From an uncultured Clostridia bacterium (lineage in GTDB: Bacteria; Bacillota; Clostridia; Oscillospirales; Acutalibacteraceae): DNA of 37,630 bases. Shown in pieces: positions 24,704 through 31,331 of this stretch (position 1 is the first letter of the stretch; each line of letters opens with the position of its first letter). Under the pieces are notes generated by a model. That model made no database searches and had not been told where the DNA came from. It was given only the letters and a program-made list of their open reading frames with translations. The stretch is from assembly GCA_946493765.1 (NCBI GenBank), contig CAMMAZ010000022.1, forward strand, positions 1-37,630. Reading direction: 5' to 3'. Both the position numbers and the translations under genes were made by a program.

Positions 24704-25631
24704 AAAATGCACCTCTTTCATAAATCGCCCGGATGTTTCCGGGGTGATCGGATAGAAATACAAAATAATGAAACAAACCGCTGTCCAGTAACTGCCGTCC
24801 GACTGTCCTGCTGCAAAATTCCCGTTCGTCCGCCGCATGCATGCTGGTGATCGTGACCACCCCCGCATGCAGGCCTTCCGCTACGGCGTCGAATTCCGCC
24901 GCCGTGCCGATCTCATCCAACACCGCCACCTGCGGCGACATACATTTGAGCGCGAAAATCAGTCCCTGTGCTTTGGGGTAACCACCCATACAGTCGCAGC
25001 GTACCCCCATATCGAACGCCGGTTCTCCGCCGGACATGCCGCAGATCTCGTCCCGTTCATCCACAACACACACCTTTTGCGGCGGTACGCCGGCACCGTC
25101 TGACAAGGCTTTGGCAATATCGCGCAACATGGTCGTTTTGCCGCTAAACGGCGGGCCGACCAAAACGGTGTTATAGATCCCGCGTTTACGGTAACAGGCA
25201 AGCAGCGGTTTTGCACAGCCGTCAAACGCTTTGGCGATGCGAATGTTAAAATAGGAAATGTTTTTTAAATTGGTGATCTTCCCGTTTTCACAAACCGCGG
25301 TCCCGCATATGCCGACCCGATGCCCGCCTTTTAAGGTGATAAATCCGTTGTTGATCTGATTTTGATAGCTGTAAACCGAATATTCGCAAATGGATTTAAA
25401 GCAGATAAGCAAGTCTGACTTTCGGCAGATAACCGTCTGTTCCGGACAATTTACCGCTTGTCCGTTCGGGGTCACAAACAAAACTGCACCGTCCACCGTC
25501 AGCGACAACGGCTGGTTGATCCGCAGCCGGATCTCCTGTGTTTTCCGCTGTATCGTTTCCGACAGCTGCAAAAGCGGCTGTCGGATGTGCGGGCATAAAA
25601 GACCGACAACCGTATGAAACGCATCCGTCAT
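24558..25631 (-). CDS. spoIIIAA: Stage III sporulation protein AA (secretion-type ATPase)
   Basis: Cytoplasmic ATPase thought to drive the SpoIIIA channel, related to type II/IV secretion ATPases; 357 residues. Visible are EIRLRINQPLSL (about 34-45), NNGFITLKGGHRVGICGTAV (about 93-112), Walker A VGPPFSGKTTMLRD (about 156-169), VVDERDEICG, MSPQVAVLDEIG (Walker B) and TSMHAAD. Typical family members end soon after the FVFLSDHPGNIRAIYE-like strand (about residue 305); here the frame continues about 50 residues with no family resemblance, overlapping spoIIIAB. ATG 25631 has AAGGAAGGG upstream; a nearer-5' ATG at 25664 lies inside the sigma-E -10 box and cannot be the start. Confidence 0.93.
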   Translation of the reverse strand: MTDAFHTVVGLLCPHIRQPLLQLSETIQRKTQEIRLRINQPLSLTVDGAVLFVTPNGQAVNCPEQTVICRKSDLLICFKSICEYSVYSYQNQINNGFITLKGGHRVGICGTAVCENGKITNLKNISYFNIRIAKAFDGCAKPLLACYRKRGIYNTVLVGPPFSGKTTMLRDIAKALSDGAGVPPQKVCVVDERDEICGMSGGEPAFDMGVRCDCMGGYPKAQGLIFALKCMSPQVAVLDEIGTAAEFDAVAEGLHAGVVTITSMHAADEREFCSRTVGRQLLDSGLFHYFVFLSDHPGNIRAIYERGAFFDQNVRDRANQPVSGSVRIDESIPPGNREKAVLSDFKAHPIYQNTYRL

Positions 25632-25659
25632 TTGACATCCCTTCCTTGTCCGTTTGTAA

Positions 25660-25688
25660 AGCATATGAACCTGTCCGAGCGATTATTC
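25660..25688 (-). promoter_or_regulatory. Sigma-E-type promoter of the spoIIIA operon
   Basis: Minus strand: GAATAAT (25682-25688), a 14-nt spacer, CATATGCT (25660-25667). This fits the sporulation sigma-E pattern of a GMATAWW -35 and a CATA-rich -10, and gives a leader of about 25 nt ending in AAGGAAGGG before ATG 25631. spoIIIA is sigma-E controlled in Bacillus. Confidence 0.75.
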
Positions 25689-25711
25689 CTGAAAAAATTA
25701 TTCGATTTTTA

Positions 25712-25740
25712 TTGACATTGCGCTTAAACTTTGCTATAAT
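25712..25740 (+). promoter_or_regulatory. Consensus sigma-A promoter of tRNA-Leu
   Basis: TTGACA (25712-25717), exactly 17 nt, TATAAT (25735-25740): a perfect consensus promoter, back to back with the spoIIIA sigma-E promoter. Confidence 0.92.
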
Positions 25741-25758
25741 CATTAACGTTGTAAATAC

Positions 25759-25843
25759 GCGAGTGTGCTGGAATCGGCAGACAGGCACGTTTGAGGGGCG
25801 TGTGTCTTATGGCGTATGGGTTCAAGTCCCATCACTCGCACCA
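25759..25843 (+). tRNA. tRNA-Leu(GAG)
   Basis: Class II tRNA of 85 nt with encoded CCA. The acceptor GCGAGTG pairs with CACTCGC, the discriminator is A, the anticodon arm CACGT-TTGAGGG-type loop presents GAG with stem partner GCGTG, a long variable arm follows (TGTCTTATGGCG area), and the T-arm is ATGGG-TTCAAGT-CCCAT. Confidence 0.93.
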
Positions 25844-25882
25844 AAATGAGCATAGCCGCTTTTGCGGATGTGCTCATTTTTT
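25843..25882 (+). terminator. tRNA-Leu terminator
   Basis: AAAATGAGCA (25843-25852) pairs with TGCTCATTTT (25871-25880), enclosing a second hairpin CCGC-TTTT-GCGG, followed by TT. Confidence 0.85.
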
Positions 25883-25920
25883 GTATACCGGTGCGCATGG
25901 GACTTGAACCCTTGTGCAAC

Positions 25921-25940
25921 GTCCCATCACTCGCACCAAA
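25921..25940 (+). repeat. Duplicate of the tRNA-Leu 3' end (att-like scar)
   Basis: Twenty bases identical to 25826-25845, the T-arm 3' strand, acceptor 3' strand, CCA and two following bases of tRNA-Leu. Between the copies, 25890-25911 is an inverted copy of the T-arm region (GGTGCG ... GGGACTTGAACCC), so 25890-25938 forms an imperfect hairpin. A short terminator-like hairpin AACCG-T-CG/CG-G-CGGTT follows at 25945-25966. Such a 3' duplication is typical of site-specific integration at a tRNA gene; no integrase gene is present. Confidence 0.7.
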
Positions 25941-26041
25941 GCAGAACCGTCGAGAAATCGGCGGTTTTCCTTATATTCAGCATGTTTATGCGGCTTTCAG
26001 CAATATTTCAATTTCATAATTTTCATCAATAAAACGGGATT

Positions 26042-26094
26042 CGTGTGACCAAAACACGTATTTCGCCACTAAAAGTCACACTAAAAGTCACACG
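26042..26094. repeat. 12-bp tandem repeat with flanking inverted repeat
   Basis: ACTAAAAGTCAC occurs twice in perfect tandem (26068-26091). CGTGTGAC (26042-26049) and GTCACACG (26087-26094) form an inverted repeat. The stretch 25972-26114 has no credible gene; repeats beside an att-like scar could be integrase arm sites or the relic of an integrase end. Confidence 0.5.
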
Positions 26095-26114
26095 AAATTT
26101 TTACATAAACCAAA

Positions 26115-26147
26115 CCGGACAAGGATTGATTCCCTGCCCGGCTTTTT
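26115..26147. terminator. Terminator-like hairpin after the lysis genes
   Basis: CCGGACAAGG (26115-26124) pairs with CCCTGCCCGG (26132-26141) with two wobble pairs. The T run is better on the plus strand (CTTTTTT) than on the minus strand (TTTGGTTTA), so it may mainly act rightwards, but its place after the holin suggests use as the end of the phage operon. Confidence 0.6.
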
Positions 26148-26168
26148 TGCGCGATGTAATCTGTGTTT

Positions 26169-26378
26169 TTATTCTTCTGTTTGTTTGATCTCCGGCAAAC
26201 CGGAAATGGAGGTGAGCAACGAGAGCACACCGGAAAGCAGCGACGCGGAAACGACGACAGCCCAGTTGACCTCTGAAAGGATCGCTGCCGTGCCAATGGT
26301 TGCAACCGCTGTCTGTGCCACTGTTTTGATCGCACGCACACCCGCTGCTTTCATCCATGTGGTACATTTATTTTTCAC
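26169..26378 (-). CDS. Phage holin (r1t/phi-LC3-like)
   Basis: 69-residue small membrane protein of the lactococcal r1t-type holin group, forming the lesion through which endolysin leaves the cell. Seen: TTWMKAAGVRAIKTVAQTAV, an alanine-rich first TM helix (about 18-36), the short turn SEVNW, a second hydrophobic helix (AVVVSASLLSGVLSLLTSIS) and the typical GLPE ending with charged residues. GTG 26378 has AAAGGTG at proper spacing; an in-frame ATG at 26405 has none. It overlaps the upstream gene by 11 nt, so the lysis genes are coupled. Confidence 0.85.
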   Translation of the reverse strand: MKNKCTTWMKAAGVRAIKTVAQTAVATIGTAAILSEVNWAVVVSASLLSGVLSLLTSISGLPEIKQTEE

Positions 26379-26649
26379 GGGGTTCACACCTTTCCAAGTC
26401 CTCAATGCGGTGATTGAGCACCTTTACTCTTTCTTCCAACACCGGCACACGTCCGCATTGTTCGTTGTTTCTTGCGACCTGGTGTTCCACCTCCGGCAGA
26501 CGGCGTGCATAATCATTATGCTCTTTTACCTTGATTTCCAGCTGTTTGATCCGGTAGGTTGTGAGCTTGCTGGAAGTTAAAATGCCGCTGAAGGTGCCGA
26601 GCGCCGTTCCCGCCAGCGAGATGATCGCCACGATGATCACATCTGACAT
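26368..26649 (-). CDS. XhlA-like membrane/coiled-coil lysis protein
   Basis: 93-residue phage protein with an N-terminal hydrophobic helix (MSDVIIVAIISLAGTALGTF, residues 1-25) followed by a coiled coil (TTYRIKQLEIKVKEHNDYAR; VPVLEERVKVLNHRIEDLE). The layout is unlike the C-terminally anchored XhlA but like many small proteins encoded between endolysin and holin in clostridial phages. It probably helps holin function or anchors a complex. Its ATG overlaps the endolysin stop codon by one base (TGATG) and its end overlaps the holin start. Confidence 0.65.
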   Translation of the reverse strand: MSDVIIVAIISLAGTALGTFSGILTSSKLTTYRIKQLEIKVKEHNDYARRLPEVEHQVARNNEQCGRVPVLEERVKVLNHRIEDLERCEPREK

Positions 26650-27305
26650 CACTTCACCCCGCCGCTGTATTTGACAAAGCCGATTTTTTTCGAGCTTGTC
26701 CCGTCTAACGTGTACACAACCGCATAACACCCGTCATAAATGCCGACGCATTCACAGGTTTCATAGGTGTTCAAACTACCGACTGCATCTTTCCCCGCTT
26801 TGCAGTCCGCTGTGGTCTGGTATACCTTTTCGGTCGTGCTTCCGTTTTTATAGGTTTTTGCCATGAATGCTTCCTCCTGTGCGTTTATGTTTGTCGTGTC
26901 CGAAAAATCGATGTAATCGGACGGTTTTAACAGGTTTTTGTTATATCCCCATGTTTTGGCGTTTTGCACCTCAATGTGCAGATGTGCCCCAGTGCTGTTG
27001 CCGGTGCTGCCCATTGTGCCGACCGCATCTCCCGCTTTCACGCCGGCGCCGACCTTTAAAGCGCTTTTGCTTTTCATGTGCGCCATTAAAATGACCTTGT
27101 TATCATTTGCACGAATCACAACAAAATTCCCATAGGAATCGTCCCACTCATTGCGCAAGACGGTGCCGCTGCATGGAGATACCAGCGCGGTGTTGTTGCA
27201 CACCCAGTCTTCGCCGGTGTGGTATCCCGCCGCCCAGGAACCCTTGACTTTAAACGCCAGCGTCTGTTTGGCCGCCGCTTTAAAAGGCGATCTGTATTTT
27301 CCCAT
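26649..27305 (-). CDS. M23 metallopeptidase endolysin
   Basis: 218-residue peptidoglycan endopeptidase. The LytM/M23 domain (about 20-125) has both zinc motifs: HTGEDW (His-x-x-x-Asp, about 29-34) and HLHIE (His-x-His, about 108-112), with GSTGNSTGAHLH as the family signature. The C-terminal 70 residues (AKTYKNGSTTEKVYQTTADC onward) look like a small SH3-like wall-binding domain with paired cysteines. There is no signal peptide, as expected for holin-dependent release. ATG 27305 has AAAAGGAG at 9-10 nt; an upstream in-frame ATG does not. Confidence 0.9.
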   Translation of the reverse strand: MGKYRSPFKAAAKQTLAFKVKGSWAAGYHTGEDWVCNNTALVSPCSGTVLRNEWDDSYGNFVVIRANDNKVILMAHMKSKSALKVGAGVKAGDAVGTMGSTGNSTGAHLHIEVQNAKTWGYNKNLLKPSDYIDFSDTTNINAQEEAFMAKTYKNGSTTEKVYQTTADCKAGKDAVGSLNTYETCECVGIYDGCYAVVYTLDGTSSKKIGFVKYSGGVK

Positions 27306-27321
27306 GCGATGATCACTCCTT

Positions 27322-28188
27322 TTAGACTTGAGCATTTTGATCTTTGATCATGTAAGTGAGGCTGATAAAAAAACCGTCTCCTGTTTCAAATTTATATTTT
27401 CCACCTGTGGAAACTTCCCACACTTCAATCTCTTTATTGTGCGTATTAAACGATACAATCAGTGGAATATGCTCTAAATTGCTTTTTTCTATATAGCCGC
27501 CTCCAGACAATATAAATAATGAAGTGGGCGTAATTTCCTCTACAAAAGGTAAGTCTGATCCATTGATAATGTCGAATGTTTTTCCCACAGCGCTTGCTGG
27601 CACGACTCCCTTAAAAATATTTACCATTACAATTTGCCCATACCGCAGATAATCGACATCAATGCTTCCCACGTCTTCAATACTTACCGCATCTTCTTTT
27701 GTATCATTTACATAACTGCTAAATTTTGATTTCACGTCAGAAGCCAGCTTCTCTTCGCCCACAGCGGTATTCGCAATCTTTGAACGTGTTACAGCGTTAC
27801 TTGCAATCTTTGCGTTCGTTACAGCCTCATCTTTAATCTTTCCGCTTACTACAGCATCGGCGGCAAGTTTTGCTTCGGTAACCGCTGCGCTTCCTATTTT
27901 TCCGGCGGTGACAGCGCCATTCGCGATCTTTGCTTCAGTAACAGCACCATCCGCGATATATTTGGTCTCAACCTGCCCATATTGCGGGTCGGCGTTCGCA
28001 GAATTGACACGCAAAACGCAATTTGGTTCATCTGATGTTGGCAGGTGTCTTAACTGCACGCTTCTGTTTTCAGTTGAAAGCTTATGTTCATTTAAATATT
28101 GTGCGTTTCCTTCCCAACGGTTGACGTCGGCATTGGTTGGCGTTTCTCCCCCTTGCCAATCTGTTTTTGGATCATTCCATGTTGACAT
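27322..28188 (-). CDS. Phage tail fibre protein with decapeptide repeats
   Basis: 288-residue fibre-like protein. The N-terminus (MSTWNDPKTDWQGGETPTNA) is typical of clostridial phage tail-fibre/upper-baseplate proteins. Residues 81-150 are seven tandem ten-residue repeats of the form xAVTxxKIxx, expected to build a trimeric beta-stalk. The C-terminal domain (about 160-288) is beta-rich and probably the tip that contacts the cell surface. AAGGAG lies 9 nt before ATG 28188. It precedes the lysis genes by 16 nt. The repeats make this gene prone to length change. Confidence 0.8.
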   Translation of the reverse strand: MSTWNDPKTDWQGGETPTNADVNRWEGNAQYLNEHKLSTENRSVQLRHLPTSDEPNCVLRVNSANADPQYGQVETKYIADGAVTEAKIANGAVTAGKIGSAAVTEAKLAADAVVSGKIKDEAVTNAKIASNAVTRSKIANTAVGEEKLASDVKSKFSSYVNDTKEDAVSIEDVGSIDVDYLRYGQIVMVNIFKGVVPASAVGKTFDIINGSDLPFVEEITPTSLFILSGGGYIEKSNLEHIPLIVSFNTHNKEIEVWEVSTGGKYKFETGDGFFISLTYMIKDQNAQV

Positions 28189-28237
28189 GATTCATTTCTC
28201 CTTCTCTTTTTATTTTTTGTTTTTGCATCCGTGCGGT

Positions 28238-28705
28238 TTATAAATACATCAATCGCGCGCCGATTGTTGTGGAGCGCGTGTCCGCCGGACTTCTGAAATA
28301 GGTGTTAAACGGTCCCGCACTATCCCAGGATGTTGAAAATCCGCCGAATGTGCAGCAACAGTTTTTGACAACTTTCGACATGTCGCAGAAAAAGGTTGCA
28401 GCACTGCCACCGGACTGCGGTTCCCTTGCGATAAACGGGGCGTCCTTCGAGCCGATAACATTTTTCAAATAGTAGGCAGCGTCGGTTGACTCGCTTGTTG
28501 TGATTTGTTCTTTTTCGGTGTAGTTCGAGTCAATACCAAAACCATTATGCGCGGTTTTTAAAACATCGATATAAGCAGACGGCGACACAGAAACCTGTTT
28601 GGAAACCAGCCGCACGCCATCGATCCAAATGCTTGCCATGCCCCAGAAGCTTTCAATACCCATGAACTTCATCACATCGCCGTTGTAATCGCTGCCATAA
28701 TACAT
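28238..28705 (-). pseudogene. Truncated receptor-binding protein, C-type-lectin-like C-terminal domain
   Basis: 155 codons that look like only the C-terminal part of a larger phage adhesin. YNGDVMKFMGIESFWG resembles the segment just ahead of the domain in such adhesins, and the end, GGFSTSWDSAGPF ... STTIGARLMYL, matches the GG-x-W ... AG-x-F ... IGARL layout of C-type-lectin-fold phage adhesins and of variable proteins in diversity-generating retroelements. An in-frame TAG lies 6 nt upstream of the first ATG, and right there (28706-28711) the sequence switches to a fragment of an unrelated plus-strand gene family, so the 5' part has been lost by rearrangement. It could still be translated as a free domain, but no good ribosome binding site is visible. 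Confidence 0.65.
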
Positions 28706-28710
28706 ATCGT

Positions 28711-28848
28711 TCTATAAATATAGGTGATGAAGGAATACTTACTTACAAAGAATTAGAAGATGTCGAAGAAAGATACGAGGAGAAGAATCGCTATCAGGGT
28801 AGAACGTTTATTAGCTTTGAAAGGCATGTTGTGGCAGATGAGGAATAA
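28711..28848 (+). pseudogene. 3' fragment of a DUF2500-like small membrane protein gene
   Basis: The last 45 codons of a third copy of the family seen complete at 30257 and 30842: INIGDEGILTYKELEDVEE ... YQGRTFISFERHVVADEE then TAA. DNA similarity to 30578-30712 is obvious from CTATAAATATAGGTGATGAAGG onward and stops at the junction with the adhesin fragment. The TM segment and promoter are missing. Confidence 0.8.
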
Positions 28849-28895
28849 TCCTGCCTTCTTCGATTACAAATAACCTCTTTTGCAAATTCCATTCC

Positions 28896-28931
28896 AACCA
28901 CAACCTTCCCGGTTGTGGTTTTTGTTTTCTA
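28896..28931 (+). terminator. Terminator of the DUF2500-like fragment
   Basis: A perfect 10-bp stem AACCACAACC/GGTTGTGGTT with loop TTCCC, followed by TTTGTTTT. It now serves no intact plus-strand gene, unless it helps end opposing transcripts. Confidence 0.85.
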
Positions 28932-28955
28932 TCCAATCCCTGTGAATGTTATCTT

Positions 28956-30083
28956 TCATGCGATCGATACCTGCTTGCCGTCGATGTATAACCTGGCATG
29001 CACCGGCCCGCCCGTCAGCTCACCGCCGATGGCAGACGAAACAGCGCGTGAAACACCATCGGTTACCGCCGCAACAATCTGGTTGTTATTTACCACCGCA
29101 TTGCGGCCGCGAATAGTTCCGACAAGCTCCGGCCCGGCTTCGCGGGCAATAAAGGGTTGACCTTTTTCGGGAAATCCACCTTGAGCGAAAGCAGCGGAAA
29201 GCAGTTTTGAAATTGCCGCTGTAATAAGGGCACTAATTAAAGCAATAATTGCAAGTCCTGCAACCGCAGTAAAGGGAGTCGCCAATAAGGGGGAAGCCGT
29301 TGAATTAAATGCTATTCTTACCAGTCCCATTAAGGCTTTAAATGCAGATTTTAAAACTCCTTTAATTAAAATGGACAATCCTGTAGTAATACTAGAACCA
29401 ATGATAAGCGTCATTATTCCCTCGAAATATTCTCCTTTTTCAAAAAATTCTATTGCCAAACCAAAAGTTGTTTCCAACAATCCCAACGGGATGGCAAGCG
29501 GTGCGCCTACCACGCTGTCTTTGCAAAAACCTTTCGCATAACGAAGCATTCCTTTCATAAATTTAGAACAGTTCGTTATCGAAAACTCTCCATTAAGCAT
29601 TTCTTCAAATGCTTCTATCATCTCTTTGCCCCCGAAAGCCATATCAAAGCCCGGTACGTTTATACCGTAAATTCCTATTATTCCTTGGAGCAATTGCTCA
29701 AAACCTTGCAAATCATTTCGGGAATTATCATCTATCAGCTTTTCAAATCCGGAAAATAAAGCGTTTGCACTGTTTGCCCCGTTTAAATATCCTTTTCCTA
29801 ACTCAACATAGTAAAGAATATGAAGATCTTTTAACCATTCCGTTTCTCCAAATTTAGCCGTTTTCATCCACTCTACTACTGAGTCTGATACTCCCAATTC
29901 TTTTAAGAGTTCAATAAGCCATTCTGAACCGGATTCTTCTTCGCTGTTTTTAGATTCATTATTTTCAACTTCTGCTGCAGTAAAATCGGAAGGTGTTTCC
30001 GCTTGCTTCCAAGAAATCTCAGATTCCTGTTCCGGTTTTGTTGCGGCGGATGCATTTTCATTTTTATCGGTTGCCAAAATCAT
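28956..30083 (-). CDS. Short chimeric tape-measure-like tail protein
   Basis: 375 residues. The C-terminal 76 (from about 300: QGGFPEKGQPFIAREAGPEL, VNNNQIVAAVTDGVSRAV, ARLYIDGKQV) are the classic end of a Siphoviridae tape measure protein. The middle has three hydrophobic stretches (about 190-215, 220-255, 262-295). The N-terminal 190 residues are not recognised: an acidic low-complexity start (1-60), then helical sequence with EWLIELLKELGVSDSVVEWM. A normal tape measure here would be far longer, so either the N-terminal bulk was replaced by recombination or this is a purpose-built fusion. The coding sequence of the N-terminal part is visibly more AT-rich than neighbouring tail genes. ATG 30083 is preceded by AGAAGG; a TTG at 30077 is also possible. 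Confidence 0.7.
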   Translation of the reverse strand: MILATDKNENASAATKPEQESEISWKQAETPSDFTAAEVENNESKNSEEESGSEWLIELLKELGVSDSVVEWMKTAKFGETEWLKDLHILYYVELGKGYLNGANSANALFSGFEKLIDDNSRNDLQGFEQLLQGIIGIYGINVPGFDMAFGGKEMIEAFEEMLNGEFSITNCSKFMKGMLRYAKGFCKDSVVGAPLAIPLGLLETTFGLAIEFFEKGEYFEGIMTLIIGSSITTGLSILIKGVLKSAFKALMGLVRIAFNSTASPLLATPFTAVAGLAIIALISALITAAISKLLSAAFAQGGFPEKGQPFIAREAGPELVGTIRGRNAVVNNNQIVAAVTDGVSRAVSSAIGGELTGGPVHARLYIDGKQVSIA

Positions 30084-30131
30084 CACTTCCTTCTTTTTTA
30101 ATCTATTTATTATAAATTTCTTTTAAAAGTA

Positions 30132-30160
30132 TTGACATTTTAAGATTGGTAGAATATAGT
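30132..30160 (+). promoter_or_regulatory. Sigma-A promoter of the first moron gene
   Basis: TTGACA (30132-30137), 17 nt, TATAGT (30155-30160), reading away from the tape-measure gene into the DUF2500-like gene at 30257. Confidence 0.85.
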
Positions 30161-30256
30161 TAATATAATGTGGTTGTTTTCCCCAAATTAAATTTACTTT
30201 CAATATTTTTCTTAAAACGATAAATATATAGATATGAATTAGGTATGGTGGTTGAA

Positions 30257-30712
30257 ATGCAAATATGGAGTGTTTTGAAAAAGAAGATATCGGATCACAA
30301 ATATTTTGTTTTCTTTTTTCTTGTTATTGTTTTGTTTCTAACTATTTTCATCATTTCTATTAATTTTGAATTGACCCTTGAATACAGCCCCGAATATCAG
30401 GAATATGTGATCGTTGTAGACAAAAGAGTAGACATAGGAGTAGGAGGAGGAGGTAGAGTATATGAGTATGATGCTAATAAATATCTGATTAAATTTCAAT
30501 TTCCTGACGGTTCTATTAAAGAACTTGAGGTATCTACAACAGGCAACGCCTCAGATAGAGGCGGCGCATATAGTGCTATAAATATAGGTGATGAAGGAAT
30601 GCTCACTTACAAAGAAATTGAAAATGTCGAAGGAAAATATGGCGAGGAAAATCGATATCTTGGTAGAAAGTTTATTAGCTTTGAAAGGTATGTTGTGGCA
30701 GATGAAGAATAG
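30257..30712 (+). CDS. DUF2500-like small membrane protein, copy 1
   Basis: 151 residues. One strong TM helix (YFVFFFLVIVLFLTIFIISI, about 15-36) is followed by a soluble beta-rich domain with the pattern VVDKR ... YLIKFQFPDGS ... INIGDEGMLTYKEIE ... GRKFISFERY, which resembles DUF2500 (a VV-x-KR, YYVTF, GD-x-G-x-L-T, F-x-FER layout). Function unknown. It has its own promoter and lies against the direction of the surrounding tail genes. GGTGG fits ATG 30257; an ATG at 30245 is poorer. It could be a lysogenic-conversion (moron) or an immunity-type gene; both are inference. Confidence 0.75.
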   Translation: MQIWSVLKKKISDHKYFVFFFLVIVLFLTIFIISINFELTLEYSPEYQEYVIVVDKRVDIGVGGGGRVYEYDANKYLIKFQFPDGSIKELEVSTTGNASDRGGAYSAINIGDEGMLTYKEIENVEGKYGEENRYLGRKFISFERYVVADEE

Positions 30713-30790
30713 ACTCCGCCGACTCCATTATAAGCAATTGGATTTTTCATTTCTTTTAAATTAAATTTGCCATTTTCAGCCTATTCTTTG

Positions 30791-30819
30791 TTGCCTTTTT
30801 TGCAAATTTCTGGTATAAT
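30791..30819 (+). promoter_or_regulatory. Sigma-A promoter of the second moron gene
   Basis: TTGCCT (30791-30796), 17 nt, TATAAT (30814-30819), then GAGGTGAG before ATG 30842. Confidence 0.85.
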
Positions 30820-30841
30820 ATAGGTGAGGTGAGAAACAACG

Positions 30842-31282
30842 ATGATAGATAACAAACTTTTATTTCGCTGTATCGTCATTATTGCCTTAGTAGCCATTAT
30901 CATTTATGCTTTGCTGGCCCTTTTCGTTTATATTCACAAACTGCCGCTGAAAAACGCGCCGGAACAGCAGGCAGAAGTGGTCGTGGCTGATAAAAACATA
31001 ATTCTAAAGGATAATGTGTTTGACGGTTGGTTTGAGCGCCCGAACAAATATTTTGTCAAGTTTCAATTTCCCGACGGTTCCATTAAAGAATTTGACGTGT
31101 CTATCAAAGGCGCTGATGCCGCAACCAGCGGCAACTTCTACTATACGCTCAATGTGGGCGACAAAGGGACACTCACTTACAAAGAAATCGAAAATATCGA
31201 AGAAAAATATGATGAGGAAAAACGTTATAAAGGCAGAGAATTTATCAGCTTTGAAAGGGATAGTTTATCCAATGCGAAATGA
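30842..31282 (+). CDS. DUF2500-like small membrane protein, copy 2
   Basis: 146 residues, paralogue of the gene at 30257. A TM helix (CIVIIALVAIIIYALLALFVY, about 10-30) is followed by the same domain: EVVVADKN, YFVKFQFPDGSIKEFDVS, LNVGDKGTLTYKEIENIEE and GREFISFERD. The TM part and linker diverge more than the soluble domain. Base use is more GC-rich than copy 1, so the two were probably acquired separately or diverged long ago. It is convergent with the chaperone T frame (49 nt apart) with no clear terminator. Confidence 0.75.
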   Translation: MIDNKLLFRCIVIIALVAIIIYALLALFVYIHKLPLKNAPEQQAEVVVADKNIILKDNVFDGWFERPNKYFVKFQFPDGSIKEFDVSIKGADAATSGNFYYTLNVGDKGTLTYKEIENIEEKYDEEKRYKGREFISFERDSLSNAK

Positions 31283-31331
31283 AACGCTCTGCCATTCAAC
31301 GCTATTCAAAAATGATATTTGTGCTATTTCA

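Noticed and set aside
25632..25664. An earlier ATG for spoIIIAA at 25664
   Set aside because: It lies inside the sigma-E-like -10 box and lacks a ribosome binding site; ATG 25631 has AAGGAAGGG upstream.
25972..26114. Possible C-terminal end of a tyrosine integrase beside tRNA-Leu
   Set aside because: Only short repetitive translation (VTFSVTFSG) and no catalytic motif; kept as a repeat region instead.
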